DNA of 64,000 bases from UBA9659 sp965208605. GTDB taxonomy: Bacteria > Pseudomonadota > Gammaproteobacteria > Pseudomonadales > Azotimanducaceae. The stretch is taken from contig OZ242345.1 in assembly GCA_965208605.1 (NCBI GenBank), positions 1,612,001 to 1,676,000 of the forward strand, written 5' to 3'. The notes beneath the pieces are model-generated. The model had not been told where the DNA came from, did not search any database, and saw only the letters and a program-made list of their open reading frames with translations. The position numbers were made by a program, and so were the translations under genes. Below, piece by piece: positions 17,444 through 25,602 of the stretch. Each line of letters starts with the position of its first letter. The first letter of the stretch is position 1.

Positions 17444-17528
17444 TTACTCCCACTCAATCGTTGCCGGAGGCTTACTTGATATATCATAAGTTACTTGCCG
17501 GAGGCTTACTTGATATATCATAAGTTAC
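17444..17528 (-). other. guaA 3'-end remnant, probable island attachment site
   Basis: On the minus strand 17494-17444 reads VTYDISSKPPATIEWE and TAA, the C-terminus of GMP synthase GuaA. No guaA gene adjoins it. The first 34 bp of this fragment are repeated directly upstream (17495-17528), so the two copies stand in tandem. The 3' end of guaA is a known integration target of tyrosine-recombinase islands, and an isolated copy is what such an element leaves as attL or attR. It lies 38 bp beyond the NERD-helicase start. No integrase is visible nearby. Confidence 0.75.
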
Positions 17529-17689
17529 TCAGGTAATGCTTGGTATTTTGAGAATAATGAGCATAACACCAAGTTGGAAACATCCACTACATTGAAAAGC
17601 TTGCGCCAGAATTGTATGTGTTCAGTAATTAGATGGCAGAATTGAACACTACCCTTATCACCTTGTTGCCGTTAATGACTACAGATGAT

Positions 17690-18005
17690 GAAGGCAGTGC
17701 CGTTCCTTTCTCTGGATTCCCGAGCAAGCTCGAGAATGACGGCGCGGGGCGCCGTAAGCCGCCAGAAGGCGGGGATGACGCCTCACCCCGTCATTCTCGT
17801 CACCCCAGTTATCACAGCCACCGGCTGTGATAACTGGGGGTCGGGAATCCAGAGGAACAAAGCCAACCGCCTTGATATTCCCGCTACACCTCAACGGGGT
17901 GGCGCGAGCATATCGGGGAGAGCACACGAGAATCCAGATGAGTAAAGGCAATACCGCTCGTCCTCTGGATTCCCGAGCAAGCTCGAGAATGACGGCGCGG
18001 GGGTC
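17690..18005. repeat. Dispersed hairpin repeats between guaA remnant and trmJ
   Basis: Two core copies (about 17710-17770 and 17966-18003) enclose a unit with a long hairpin: CAGTTATCACAGCC, four bases, and GGCTGTGATAACTG at about 17807-17838. GGAATCCAGAGGAACAAAG borders it. The rest of 17529-17690 shows no gene. Confidence 0.75.
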
Positions 18006-18015
18006 AGCAGCGTTT

Positions 18016-18822
18016 TTAGTGCTTCTCTGAAGGTGACGGGTCTGAGTCATGTTCCCCTGGGTGGTCTCCCAGGCGATCCACGGCGTTCAAAATACCCCGC
18101 AGAATACTAATCTCCATCTGGTCAGGGCGGATGCGATTAAACAAGCGCCGCAGGCGGGTCATGAGTTGTTTCGGCGCCTCTGGATCGTGGAATTTGATGT
18201 TGATGAGAGTCTGCTCAAGATGCGTGTAAAAGTGCGCCATCATGGTGGCATCCGCATAGGGCAGATCCCACTTCTGTTCAGCATGACTGGCTGGGCTCTG
18301 GGTAGCGGCTGCTGGGTCAAGCTTTGCTTTGAGGATTTCATAGCAGATCACCTGCACTGCCATCGCCAGATTAAGCGAGGTGTAGGCCTTGCCGGTCGGG
18401 ATGTTGACATGGAACTGGCATTTGTGAAGGTCTTCATTGCTCAAGCCACGAGATTCAGGTCCAAAGACGAGCGCCACCCCCGCGTTTTTTAGCACATGTT
18501 GATTGACCATTAGCCCACATTCATTCGGGCTGAGCAGGGGCCAGGGAATGCGCCGATCCCGCGCCGAGGTGCCAATCACCAGCTCGGTACCTGCTATAGC
18601 ATCGTCCAGAGTCATCACCACACGCGCCCCACTGAGCAGGTCCTCAGCACTCACGGCGCGATGCAAGGCCTGGTCACTGGGGAAGTCCTGCGGCTTGACC
18701 AGCACCAGTTCGGTGAGGCCCATGTTTTTCATCGCCCGGGCAGCAGCACCAATATTCCCCGGATGGCTAGTCTCAACGAGGACAATGCGAACTCCCGGAA
18801 AGAGGTTGTCAGAAGCTTCCAT
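18016..18822 (-). CDS. trmJ: tRNA (cytidine/uridine-2'-O)-methyltransferase TrmJ
   Basis: 268 aa SPOUT methyltransferase. HPGNIGAAARAMKNMGL near the start, VFGPESRGLSNEDL in the middle and IPTGKAYTSLNLAMAVQ form the knotted SAM-binding site. TrmJ methylates the ribose of position 32 in the tRNA anticodon loop. In E. coli trmJ is directly upstream of iscR in the same direction. Here the same orientation is kept but 7.8 kb of accessory DNA lies between them. The C-terminal extension after residue 160 is the family's helical domain. Confidence 0.93.
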   Translation of the reverse strand: MEASDNLFPGVRIVLVETSHPGNIGAAARAMKNMGLTELVLVKPQDFPSDQALHRAVSAEDLLSGARVVMTLDDAIAGTELVIGTSARDRRIPWPLLSPNECGLMVNQHVLKNAGVALVFGPESRGLSNEDLHKCQFHVNIPTGKAYTSLNLAMAVQVICYEILKAKLDPAAATQSPASHAEQKWDLPYADATMMAHFYTHLEQTLINIKFHDPEAPKQLMTRLRRLFNRIRPDQMEISILRGILNAVDRLGDHPGEHDSDPSPSEKH

Positions 18823-18999
18823 AGTCTATGCTTTTACGATGCTGGCTTTTCAAATGTCTAGTTAAAGGTTTCATCTAGTATGCAACAGATGGGGAATCTT
18901 AACCCTTGATGAAATCACTTGCACAAACTAGTGCATGGGGCGACACTTGGCGTGCCAATTTCGGCACATTGAAACACAACTTTAAGGAAGCAGACCACT

Positions 19000-19479
19000 A
19001 TGACAATCGCAGTAGGAGACATGATTCCAGACGCAAAAATGACCCTTATGGGTGCCAAGGGACCCCAGGACATCACGACCAGCGAGATCTTCTCTGGTAA
19101 AAAAGTGGTGTTGTTTGTGGTGCCAGGTGCCTACACCCCGACCTGTAGTAACGCCCATCTGCCGGGGTTTGTAGCCCAGGCGGACAAGATTAAAGCGGCC
19201 GGGGTGGACGAGATTGTTTGCCTCTCAGTTAATGACTCATTCGTGATGGATGCCTGGGGTAAGAGTCAGAATGCGGAAGATTTGATGATGGTCGCTGATG
19301 GCAACGGGGACTTCACCAAAGCCATGGGGCTAGAGCTTGATGGCTCGGGTTTTGGGATGGGCACGCGCTCGGTGCGCTACTCACTGATTGCCGAAGACGG
19401 CAAGATCACGACTCTGAATCTGGAGCAGGGCGGTGCCTTTGAGGTCAGTTCGGCGGAAGCCATTCTCACAGCCTTGTAG
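19000..19479 (+). CDS. Peroxiredoxin, Prx5 type
   Basis: 159 aa with the peroxidatic Cys49 in PGAYTPTCS, preceded by KVVLFVVPGAYTPTC, and the conserved Arg in GTRSVRYSLI. This is the Prx5/AhpC-TSA group that reduces peroxides with thiol or glutaredoxin donors. The stop codon lies inside the first unit of the 37-bp tandem repeat. The start has GGAAG upstream (TTTAAGGAAGCAGACC). It is divergent from trmJ. Confidence 0.93.
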   Translation: MTIAVGDMIPDAKMTLMGAKGPQDITTSEIFSGKKVVLFVVPGAYTPTCSNAHLPGFVAQADKIKAAGVDEIVCLSVNDSFVMDAWGKSQNAEDLMMVADGNGDFTKAMGLELDGSGFGMGTRSVRYSLIAEDGKITTLNLEQGGAFEVSSAEAILTAL

Positions 19480-19588
19480 CGGTCTGTTCTGATAAAAGAA
19501 GTTAAGCAGCCCTGAGCGGTCTGTTCTGATAAAAGAAGTTAAGCAGCCCTGAGCGGTCTGTTCTGATAATAGAAGTTAAGCAGCCCTG
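19478..19588. repeat. 37-bp tandem repeat, three copies
   Basis: The unit starts AGCGGTCTGTTCTGATAAAA and ends GAAGTTAAGCAGCCCTG. Copies are 19478-19514, 19515-19551 and 19552-19588, the third with one change. Decayed pieces (AACAGCCCTGAGC, AAGCAGCCCC) continue to 19633. The first copy contains the peroxiredoxin stop codon. Confidence 0.9.
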
Positions 19589-19637
19589 AGCCGTTTTTGT
19601 AAACAGCCCTGAGCAGTTCTCTGTAAGCAGCCCCATG

Positions 19638-19675
19638 AAAAAACCCGACCCTGCGAAGATGCAGGATCGGGTTTG
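19638..19675 (-). terminator. Intrinsic terminator of the phasin gene
   Basis: On the minus strand the stem AAACCCGATCCTGC and GCAGGGTCGGGTTT (one G-U pair) encloses the loop ATCTTC and is followed by further T residues. It lies 45 bp past the phasin stop and points the same way. Confidence 0.85.
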
Positions 19676-19720
19676 GTGCTTGTAGCCCAAAAAGCTACTT
19701 AAAAAAGGCTACCCTGAAAC

Positions 19721-20083
19721 TTAACCCGCTTCTACTACCTGCTCAGCTTCGGGCCTAACCTCGCTTACTTCGGCCTCGGCTACCGCCGGGGTGAAGGCAA
19801 CTTTTAAGGCACCTCGGGCTTCCGCGAAGGCATTCTGGAAGATGGCATTCTGCCCCGTCAGGGCTTCTTTGGCATTACTCCAGAGGGTGCCACCATATTC
19901 GCGTTGCAGGCTCAAAAAGCTGCTCAGCTCGCGAACTTCAGGCATTCTCTCGCCAAAATCCCGATTGGTGCTGAAAAACTGCTCCATATTCTTGCGTTGC
20001 AGTTCGGCCAGTTCGGTGACTGCCTGGGTGTTGATCTGAAAAAGCGACTTGCCCAACGTGGTTTGCTTTTCAATGATACTCAT
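19721..20083 (-). CDS. Phasin family protein
   Basis: 120 aa, helical. MSIIEKQTTLGKSLFQINTQ is followed by the helix AVTELAELQRKNMEQFFSTN and a second helix in LSSFLSLQREYGGTLWSNAK. This is the Phasin_2 pattern, small proteins that coat polyhydroxyalkanoate granules. The C-terminal 25 residues are Ala/Glu/Val-rich (AVAEAEVSEVRPEAEQ). It suggests the organism stores PHA. Binding to granules is inferred from the family. Confidence 0.8.
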   Translation of the reverse strand: MSIIEKQTTLGKSLFQINTQAVTELAELQRKNMEQFFSTNRDFGERMPEVRELSSFLSLQREYGGTLWSNAKEALTGQNAIFQNAFAEARGALKVAFTPAVAEAEVSEVRPEAEQVVEAG

Positions 20084-20277
20084 TTTCGACTCTCCTTTTT
20101 GTGAGACTGATTATTAAAAGCTTAATGTGCGACCTGGAAAGGCTCCTACTCAATGTTGCACCGCATCATTATATGGTGCGTTGCAACAATAGCAACCCTT
20201 TTTTTAATTTATTTTGCCCATTCGTAGCTATACATAAGCTAGATAGGCATAAACAAGATGATTCGCCGCTCTGGATT

Positions 20278-20505
20278 AGCTGGAACAAGCCGGTGACGGG
20301 TTGGAGGACCGGGTAAATCGGAAAGCAATACTCTTTTTTACTGGATTCCCGAGCAAGCTCGAGAATGACGGCGCGGAGGCATTGCTTGCCATTCACCGTT
20401 AATGTATGCCCGTGTCCCCGCGCCTTCAGGCGGCTTGCGCCGCCATTCTGGATTCCCGCCTGCTTTGATCCTGACGGTGCGGACAGGCACTATTCGGCAT
20501 GCCCG
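20278..20505. repeat. Dispersed hairpin repeats upstream of the phasin gene
   Basis: A core copy (TGGATTCCCGAGCAAGCTCG, AGAATGACGGCGCGG) is at about 20341-20378, followed by a second unit ending GGCGGCTTGCGCCGCC, ATTCTGGATTCCCGCC. GACGGGTTGGA and CCGGGTAAATCGGAAA at 20293-20322 also occur at 2779-2811. The rest of 20084-20599 has no gene that I can see. Confidence 0.75.
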
Positions 20506-20599
20506 GTTGCACTTAAGAGTTGAATTCAAGGTTTTGAGACAAGCCGTTGCGCTTTGTCTCGCCTCAGCTTAGTATTTTATACCTTAAAAGGTTTATCCT

Positions 20600-20675
20600 G
20601 CGGGTGTAGCTCAGCTGGTAGAGTCCCAGCTTCCCAAGCTGGTTGTCGCGAGTTCGACCCTCGTCGCCCGCTCCA
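20600..20675 (+). tRNA. tRNA-Gly (CCC)
   Basis: 76 nt. Acceptor GCGGGTG pairs with CGCCCGC, anticodon stem CCAGC/GCTGG encloses TTCCCAA with anticodon CCC (20633-20635), T-arm GCGAG-TTCGACC-CTCGT, and CCA is encoded. It lies just before the hisB-hisA genes. Confidence 0.93.
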
Positions 20676-20687
20676 ATCCTGATTAAC

Positions 20688-21104
20688 ATGAGGCATGATA
20701 ACAAGATGAACGTTGGGGTCTGGGCACCGGGTGGCGTGGCAAAAAATAACACACTGGATGCCGACCTGGTCGCCAAATTGCTCAACTGTGCACAGGAGGC
20801 AGGCGATAAGCTCACCTCAGAGGCGCTCAGGGAGCATCAACTGGAGTCCGCTCAGTGGCTCATGACGCTGGAGCTTGAGGCCTGGACCCTGGCAAATGCT
20901 CTGGCATCGCAAGATCTGGTGCAATTGATTCGCTTCTTCACCCTGGTTGAGGCGCAAATATCGGGCTGGGACGCGGGGGCAAGTTCGCCGGTTATCCCGC
21001 TGGTTAAATTGTTGAAGGCACGGGAAGCATTTGACCCGGCACTCAGAAAATGGATCAAGGCACATACTGACAACCGGTATCTACCCTATGGTAGCGCCCT
21101 CTAA
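20688..21104 (+). CDS. Conserved hypothetical protein upstream of hisB
   Basis: 138 aa from ATG at 20688; ATG at 20706 is also possible. A longer frame would start in the tRNA and is rejected. The protein is helical and contains AQWLMTLELEAWTLANALAS, then LIRFFTLVEAQISGWDAGA and a C-terminus WIKAHTDNRYLPYGSAL. This last motif I recall from uncharacterised gammaproteobacterial proteins. I assign no function. The strand is the same as hisB, which starts 76 bp after its stop. Confidence 0.65.
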   Translation: MRHDNKMNVGVWAPGGVAKNNTLDADLVAKLLNCAQEAGDKLTSEALREHQLESAQWLMTLELEAWTLANALASQDLVQLIRFFTLVEAQISGWDAGASSPVIPLVKLLKAREAFDPALRKWIKAHTDNRYLPYGSAL

Positions 21105-21180
21105 TTCTATCAAGCCCAGACCCAGCAAGAGCAAAACCATTAACATGAGCAAAACTATTAACAAGAGCAAAAAGCATGCC

Positions 21181-21768
21181 ATGAGAAAAGCAGAAGTCGA
21201 TCGCAATACTCTGGAAACCCAGATCTATGTTGCCGTCAATCTGGACGGCTCAGGGGAAAGAACCTTCTCCACCGGACTGCCCTTTCTGGAGCATATGCTG
21301 GACCAGGTGGCACGGCATGGCTTGCTGGATCTAGTCATTCGGGCAAGTGGAGACCTGGAGGTGGATGCCCATCACACAGTTGAAGACATAGGTATTACCC
21401 TGGGTCAGGCAGTTCGAGAGGCAATAGGTGCCAAGCAAGGCATCCGCCGCTATGGCCATGCTTATGTACCACTGGATGAAGCCCTGTCCCGGGTGGTCAT
21501 TGATTTTTCCGGTCGCCCGGGGCTGGAATATCATGTTGACTTCCCGCGTGCCGCCGTTGGGCAATTTGATGTGGATCTCTTCCATGAATTTTTCCAAGGC
21601 TTTGCCAACCATGCTCAGGTAACCCTGCACATTGATAATCTCCGCGGCAACAATGCCCACCACCAGATTGAAACCGTGTTCAAGGCATTTGGTAGAGCAC
21701 TACGCATGGCCGCCGAGATTGATCCCAAGATGGCACAGATCACCCCGTCCACCAAAGGCAGTCTGTGA
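21181..21768 (+). CDS. hisB: Imidazoleglycerol-phosphate dehydratase
   Basis: 195 aa from ATG at 21181 (MRKAEVDRNTLET). The frame extends upstream, but that part is low-complexity (repeats of AGCAAAA and ATTAACA) and not conserved. Metal-binding motifs EHMLDQ, AHHTVEDIGI, and NNAHHQIE with FKAFGRALR are all present. It catalyses the sixth step of histidine synthesis. It is monofunctional, without the N-terminal phosphatase half seen in E. coli. The TGA overlaps the GTG of hisA. Confidence 0.95.
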   Translation: MRKAEVDRNTLETQIYVAVNLDGSGERTFSTGLPFLEHMLDQVARHGLLDLVIRASGDLEVDAHHTVEDIGITLGQAVREAIGAKQGIRRYGHAYVPLDEALSRVVIDFSGRPGLEYHVDFPRAAVGQFDVDLFHEFFQGFANHAQVTLHIDNLRGNNAHHQIETVFKAFGRALRMAAEIDPKMAQITPSTKGSL

Positions 21769-22529
21769 AGTCTGCCCTATCAAGTCCGGCCGACCACTCA
21801 GTGGATATTATCCCGGCGATTGATTTCAAAGACGGCAAGGTGGTGAACTTGAAGCAGGGACGAGCTGAGCAGTGCACCATCTACTCCGAGGATCCGGTGG
21901 GGATGGCCGCGCACTGGGTGCAAGCAGGTGCCGAACGGCTACATCTAGTTGATCTGGACGGTGCCTTTGCGGGCAAGCCCGTCAATGCCGAGGCCATTCG
22001 TCGCATCGCCCAGAATCATCCCCACCTGAGCATTCAGCTCGGTGGTGGTATCCGTAGCCCGGAGGTGATTGCAGCCTATCTTGATGCGGGGGTTGACTAT
22101 CTGATAATCGGCACCCAGGCCGTGGTAGAACCCGACTTTATCGGGGCCATCTGCGGTCGTTTCCCTGGCAAAATCATGGTCGGTATTGATGGCTATGAAG
22201 GCAAGGTGGCGATCCATGGCTGGCAGCAGGTCACCGACATCAAAGTGGAAGACCTTGCGAGACAGTGTGAAGCCGCCGCTGTCCAAGCCATTATCTACAC
22301 AGACATCAGCAAGGACGGCATGCTGGAGGGGCTAAATCTAAGTGCCACCAGGGACCTGGCAGCGATGGTGCAAGTACCCGTCATTGCCTCTGGCGGTGTA
22401 GCCGGTATTGAGGATATCCAAGCACTGCTTGAGCTCGGCAGTCAGATTAGGGGGATTATCACCGGGCGGGCGCTCTACGAGGGTCGGCTTGATCTCACCG
22501 AGGCTATTGCGCTCACCCGTGCCGCCTAA
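21765..22529 (+). CDS. hisA: ProFAR isomerase HisA
   Basis: 254 aa starting at GTG 21765, overlapping hisB by 4 nt. The TIM barrel shows DIIPAIDFKDGKVVNLKQG with catalytic Asp near residue 20, QLGGGIRS and the second catalytic Asp in IIYTDISKDGM, then VIASGGVAG. It isomerises ProFAR in histidine synthesis. hisH is not between hisB and hisA, and hisF does not follow, unlike the usual hisBHAF order. The last 27 bp of the gene are repeated at 22809-22835. Confidence 0.95.
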   Translation: MKSALSSPADHSVDIIPAIDFKDGKVVNLKQGRAEQCTIYSEDPVGMAAHWVQAGAERLHLVDLDGAFAGKPVNAEAIRRIAQNHPHLSIQLGGGIRSPEVIAAYLDAGVDYLIIGTQAVVEPDFIGAICGRFPGKIMVGIDGYEGKVAIHGWQQVTDIKVEDLARQCEAAAVQAIIYTDISKDGMLEGLNLSATRDLAAMVQVPVIASGGVAGIEDIQALLELGSQIRGIITGRALYEGRLDLTEAIALTRAA

Positions 22530-22835
22530 CCCCGTCATTCTTGTCGAAGGCGGGGGCGACCGGGTTCGGGGGGAATCCAGAGTGGCGGCCTACGGCGCCC
22601 CGCGCCGTCATTCTCGAGCTTGCTCGGGAATCCAGAGGAACAAAGGCAATCACGGTGCTAGTGAGAGAATTTTTTATGTTATTCACTTCCCTTTGTTGTT
22701 GATGTGTAAATACCCAAGGCGGTTGATTTCGTTCCTCTGGATTCCCGTCACCCCAGTCATCACAGCCGATGGCTGTGATAACTGGGGTGCCGAGAATGAC
22801 AGCGTGGGGGCTATTGCGCTCACCCGTGCCGCCTA
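22502..22835. repeat. Dispersed repeat between direct copies of the hisA 3' end
   Basis: Bases 22502-22528 (GGCTATTGCGCTCACC and the rest to CCTA) are duplicated at 22809-22835. The 280 bp between contain a hairpin core (CATTCTCGAGCTTGCTCGGG at about 22609-22628), GAATCCAGAGGAAC and a long palindrome around CAGTCATCACAGCC and GGCTGTGATAACTG. The intact copy is the hisA end. The second copy is non-coding and follows the insert. Confidence 0.85.
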
Positions 22836-22857
22836 GGGCGCAAATCACCGGCGCATG

Positions 22858-24228
22858 TCACTGGCCAGTGGTTTTTGCTCTTGCCAGTATGTTCAGCCCC
22901 TTGAGCAGGGTCAGGGCTTCATTGAGTTGGTAATCATCCTGTGCCAGTGCCGCCGCGTCTTCCGCGTCTGGCGCCTCGCTTTCCTCTTCCCCCAATAGAT
23001 GCTTGGGCAGGTCCTTTTCCTTCACCCGCCGAAAGCCAGGCTCAATAGCGGTCACCCGGGAGGGTGCCACGCGTATATCGGGCACTATGCCCTCGGCTTG
23101 AATGGAGCGCCCCCTGGGCGTGTAGTATCTTGCCGTGGTGAGTTTGATTGCCTGGTCATCACCGAGCGGCACAATCGTTTGCACCGAACCCTTACCAAAA
23201 CTGGTGGTGCCCATCACCACCGCCCGCCCATGATCTTGCAGGGCACCGGCGACAATTTCAGCCGCCGAGGCACTCCCACCATTCACCAAGACGACAATCG
23301 GTACCTCCTGGACAAGCTCCGGCCGGGTCGCGTGGTAACGCAGGTTGGTGTCCTCGGTCCGCCCCTGGGTATACACAATCAGCCCCTCATCAATAAAAAT
23401 ATCCGAGACACTGACCGCCGCGAGTAGCAGGCCACCCGGGTTATTGCGTAGATCAATGACCAGACCTTTTAAGGCTGCCTCCTGCTCCAGTGCTTGCAGG
23501 GCAGCGCGCACTTCCGCGCCGGTAGTTTCCTGGAACTGCGCGATTCTCAGGTAGGCATAACCCGCTTCCAGGTGGCGGTGGCGCACACTCGCGACCTTGA
23601 TGACTTCCCTTGTGATGATGATGTCAGTCGGTGTTGCGGCACCTGCTTTTATCACCGAGAGAGTGATCTCACTACCCGGCTCGCCGCGCATCACCTCAAT
23701 GGCTTCATCTATGTTCATGCTTTTCACTGGCATACCATCAAGTTGGATGATGAGGTCGCCCGACGCGATGCCGGCCCTGGATGCCGGGGTGTCATCCATA
23801 GGCGCAATCACCTTGATAAAACCATCTTGCATGTCAACCTCAATGCCTAGGCCACCATAGTTGCCGGCGGTTGTTTCCTGCAGCGCCTTGAGAGCTTCCT
23901 GGTCCAGGTAGCTGGAGTGAGGGTCAAGCCGGGACAAGAGCCCCTTGACGGCCTCTTCCAAGAGGGTCCGGTCATCAATTTCTTCCACATAGGTATCGCT
24001 AATCTGGGTAAAAGCCTCAACAAAGACCCGCAGTTCATCCAGGGGCAGGCGCGGCTTGAGTTCAGCCTCAGGCTGAGGGGCTGACTCTGCGGCAAGCACC
24101 ATTGCCAGGGGCATGCTGAACAGCACCCAGCAGCAGACCGGCAGGCACCAGACGATGACTGAGCCTTTGATGCTCAATGATTTGATGATGATAGATTTGA
24201 TGGTTGCAGATGTCGTTGCGGAGGTCAT
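22858..24228 (-). CDS. S41 C-terminal processing peptidase
   Basis: 456 aa. A long N-terminal stretch (residues 1-22, with repeated IIKS/SIKG) precedes the hydrophobic signal segment 23-47. A PDZ domain spans about 120-210 (YGGLGIEV, AGIASGDLIIQLDG). The S41 catalytic residues are Ser321 (GGSASAAE) and Lys346 (SFGKGSVQ), 25 residues apart as in CtpA/CtpB. The family trims periplasmic proteins and often works with murein hydrolases. EnvC lies immediately upstream on the same strand (113 bp), and gpmI before it, an arrangement common in proteobacteria. Confidence 0.93.
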   Translation of the reverse strand: MTSATTSATIKSIIIKSLSIKGSVIVWCLPVCCWVLFSMPLAMVLAAESAPQPEAELKPRLPLDELRVFVEAFTQISDTYVEEIDDRTLLEEAVKGLLSRLDPHSSYLDQEALKALQETTAGNYGGLGIEVDMQDGFIKVIAPMDDTPASRAGIASGDLIIQLDGMPVKSMNIDEAIEVMRGEPGSEITLSVIKAGAATPTDIIITREVIKVASVRHRHLEAGYAYLRIAQFQETTGAEVRAALQALEQEAALKGLVIDLRNNPGGLLLAAVSVSDIFIDEGLIVYTQGRTEDTNLRYHATRPELVQEVPIVVLVNGGSASAAEIVAGALQDHGRAVVMGTTSFGKGSVQTIVPLGDDQAIKLTTARYYTPRGRSIQAEGIVPDIRVAPSRVTAIEPGFRRVKEKDLPKHLLGEEESEAPDAEDAAALAQDDYQLNEALTLLKGLNILARAKTTGQ

Positions 24229-24341
24229 AGTGCTAGCCTGCTTTTAGTGTCAATAGTTAATATCAATAGCTAATATCAATCGTTAATATCAATGCATGGG
24301 CTCAGCCGGCGAGAATGACGGCGGGAGCGGCTTGCCCGCCA

Positions 24342-25598
24342 TCATACGGCGTCCCGGTCCCTGACGACACACCATATCAGGGGGTCGCCGGGCTTACCGG
24401 CCTGGCGGATTTCAAAATACACCCCCGGCTCCCGCTGCCCGCCACTCTTGCCCGCCCGGGCAATGACCTCGCCGGCGGCAACCCAGTCGCCGGTTTCACG
24501 ATGCAAGACCTGATTGTGCCCGTAGAGACTCATATAGCCTTCCCCATGCCCAATGATGATGAGCCAGCCAAAACCACGCAGCCAGTCGGCGAAGACCACC
24601 CGCCCGGGATGCACCGCATGTACCTTCTGACCTGCCTTGGCAGCCTGCACCAGACCCTGCCATTTTAATCCGCCGCCGCGCCGGCTGCCAAACCTATGGC
24701 GAATTTCCCCCACCACTGGCAGTAGCAACTTACCGCGCATACGGGAAAAGGCCAGGGCACCTTCTAAACGACCTGCTAAGCCAGTTTCTAAGGGTAACAA
24801 CTCGGTGAGATTTCTTCTGAGCTGGGCAAGAATCTGTTCAAGCCGGTCCCGGTCTCGGTCCAGCTTACTCAGGGCTGAGCCGGTCGCCATAATTTGCTGG
24901 TTCAAGGTTGCCAGGGTCAGGCGTCTTGTGGCCTGGCTGGCATCCAGGGCTTGCCGCTGCTCATTGAGTGCCTGGCGCTTTTTACCTAGTGCTTGGTGTT
25001 CCTGAGCAAGGGCCTGGGTGACCGCTGCTAGTTCATCTAGCGTCGCCTGATAAGCCTTGACCCGTGCCGCCCGGGCCCGGGTGAAGTATTCATAATAAAT
25101 CAGCAGGCGCGCCGCCTCATCCGGGTCCTCCTGAGAAAGAAGCAACTTAAGATATTCAGCCCGACCTATCTCATAGGCGGCGGCGACCTCTTGGGCAATG
25201 TAATGCTGTTGTTCTCCCTTTGCAGTCCGCAATGCTTGTTGCTTCCCCTGGAGCTGGACGAGTTGCGCCTCGCCTTGCTCCAGGTCTGTTTGCAGGCGGT
25301 TCATGTGGGTAGCAATCTGGCTGATAGTCTGCTCATTGCGCTTCAGCCTTGCTTCAACGTCAGCATGTTCGTCGGTGCTACTACTCAGTGCTTCCTGGTG
25401 TTGCAGGATCTTGGCTTCAAGTGCTTGGAGACGCACCTCAATATCTTCCTGATGGGTAGCATCTTCTGCTTCTGCTAATAGGCGCAGGGGGGTGCTAAGC
25501 AGAAGTGTGCCAAGCAGGGCTATGCTAAGCAGAGCGGTGCTAAGCAGAGCCGGACGACGCATCATCTTGGTGCGATATGCTTTTCGTCTTAGCAACAT
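24342..25598 (-). CDS. EnvC-like murein hydrolase activator
   Basis: 418 aa. A signal peptide (residues 13-42) made of LLSTALLSIALLGTLLLS-type repeats precedes two long coiled coils (about 50-135 and 165-275). The C-terminal LytM (M23) domain runs from RHRFGSRRGGGLKWQG to the end and has GHGEGYMSLYGH but lacks the first zinc histidine, as expected for EnvC, which activates amidases instead of cutting peptidoglycan. The neighbours gpmI and the S41 peptidase support this. DNA encoding the signal region is itself a short tandem array. Confidence 0.88.
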   Translation of the reverse strand: MLLRRKAYRTKMMRRPALLSTALLSIALLGTLLLSTPLRLLAEAEDATHQEDIEVRLQALEAKILQHQEALSSSTDEHADVEARLKRNEQTISQIATHMNRLQTDLEQGEAQLVQLQGKQQALRTAKGEQQHYIAQEVAAAYEIGRAEYLKLLLSQEDPDEAARLLIYYEYFTRARAARVKAYQATLDELAAVTQALAQEHQALGKKRQALNEQRQALDASQATRRLTLATLNQQIMATGSALSKLDRDRDRLEQILAQLRRNLTELLPLETGLAGRLEGALAFSRMRGKLLLPVVGEIRHRFGSRRGGGLKWQGLVQAAKAGQKVHAVHPGRVVFADWLRGFGWLIIIGHGEGYMSLYGHNQVLHRETGDWVAAGEVIARAGKSGGQREPGVYFEIRQAGKPGDPLIWCVVRDRDAV

Positions 25599-25602
25599 GC
25601 CG

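Noticed and set aside
17807..17838. Perfect hairpin as an intrinsic terminator
   Set aside because: No T-run follows on either strand, and the same hairpin recurs as part of the dispersed repeat.
19478..19588. Possible CRISPR array (three 37-bp repeats)
   Set aside because: The units are directly adjacent with no spacers, and no cas genes occur in the window.
20643..20687. Longer start for the protein upstream of hisB
   Set aside because: It would begin inside the tRNA-Gly gene.
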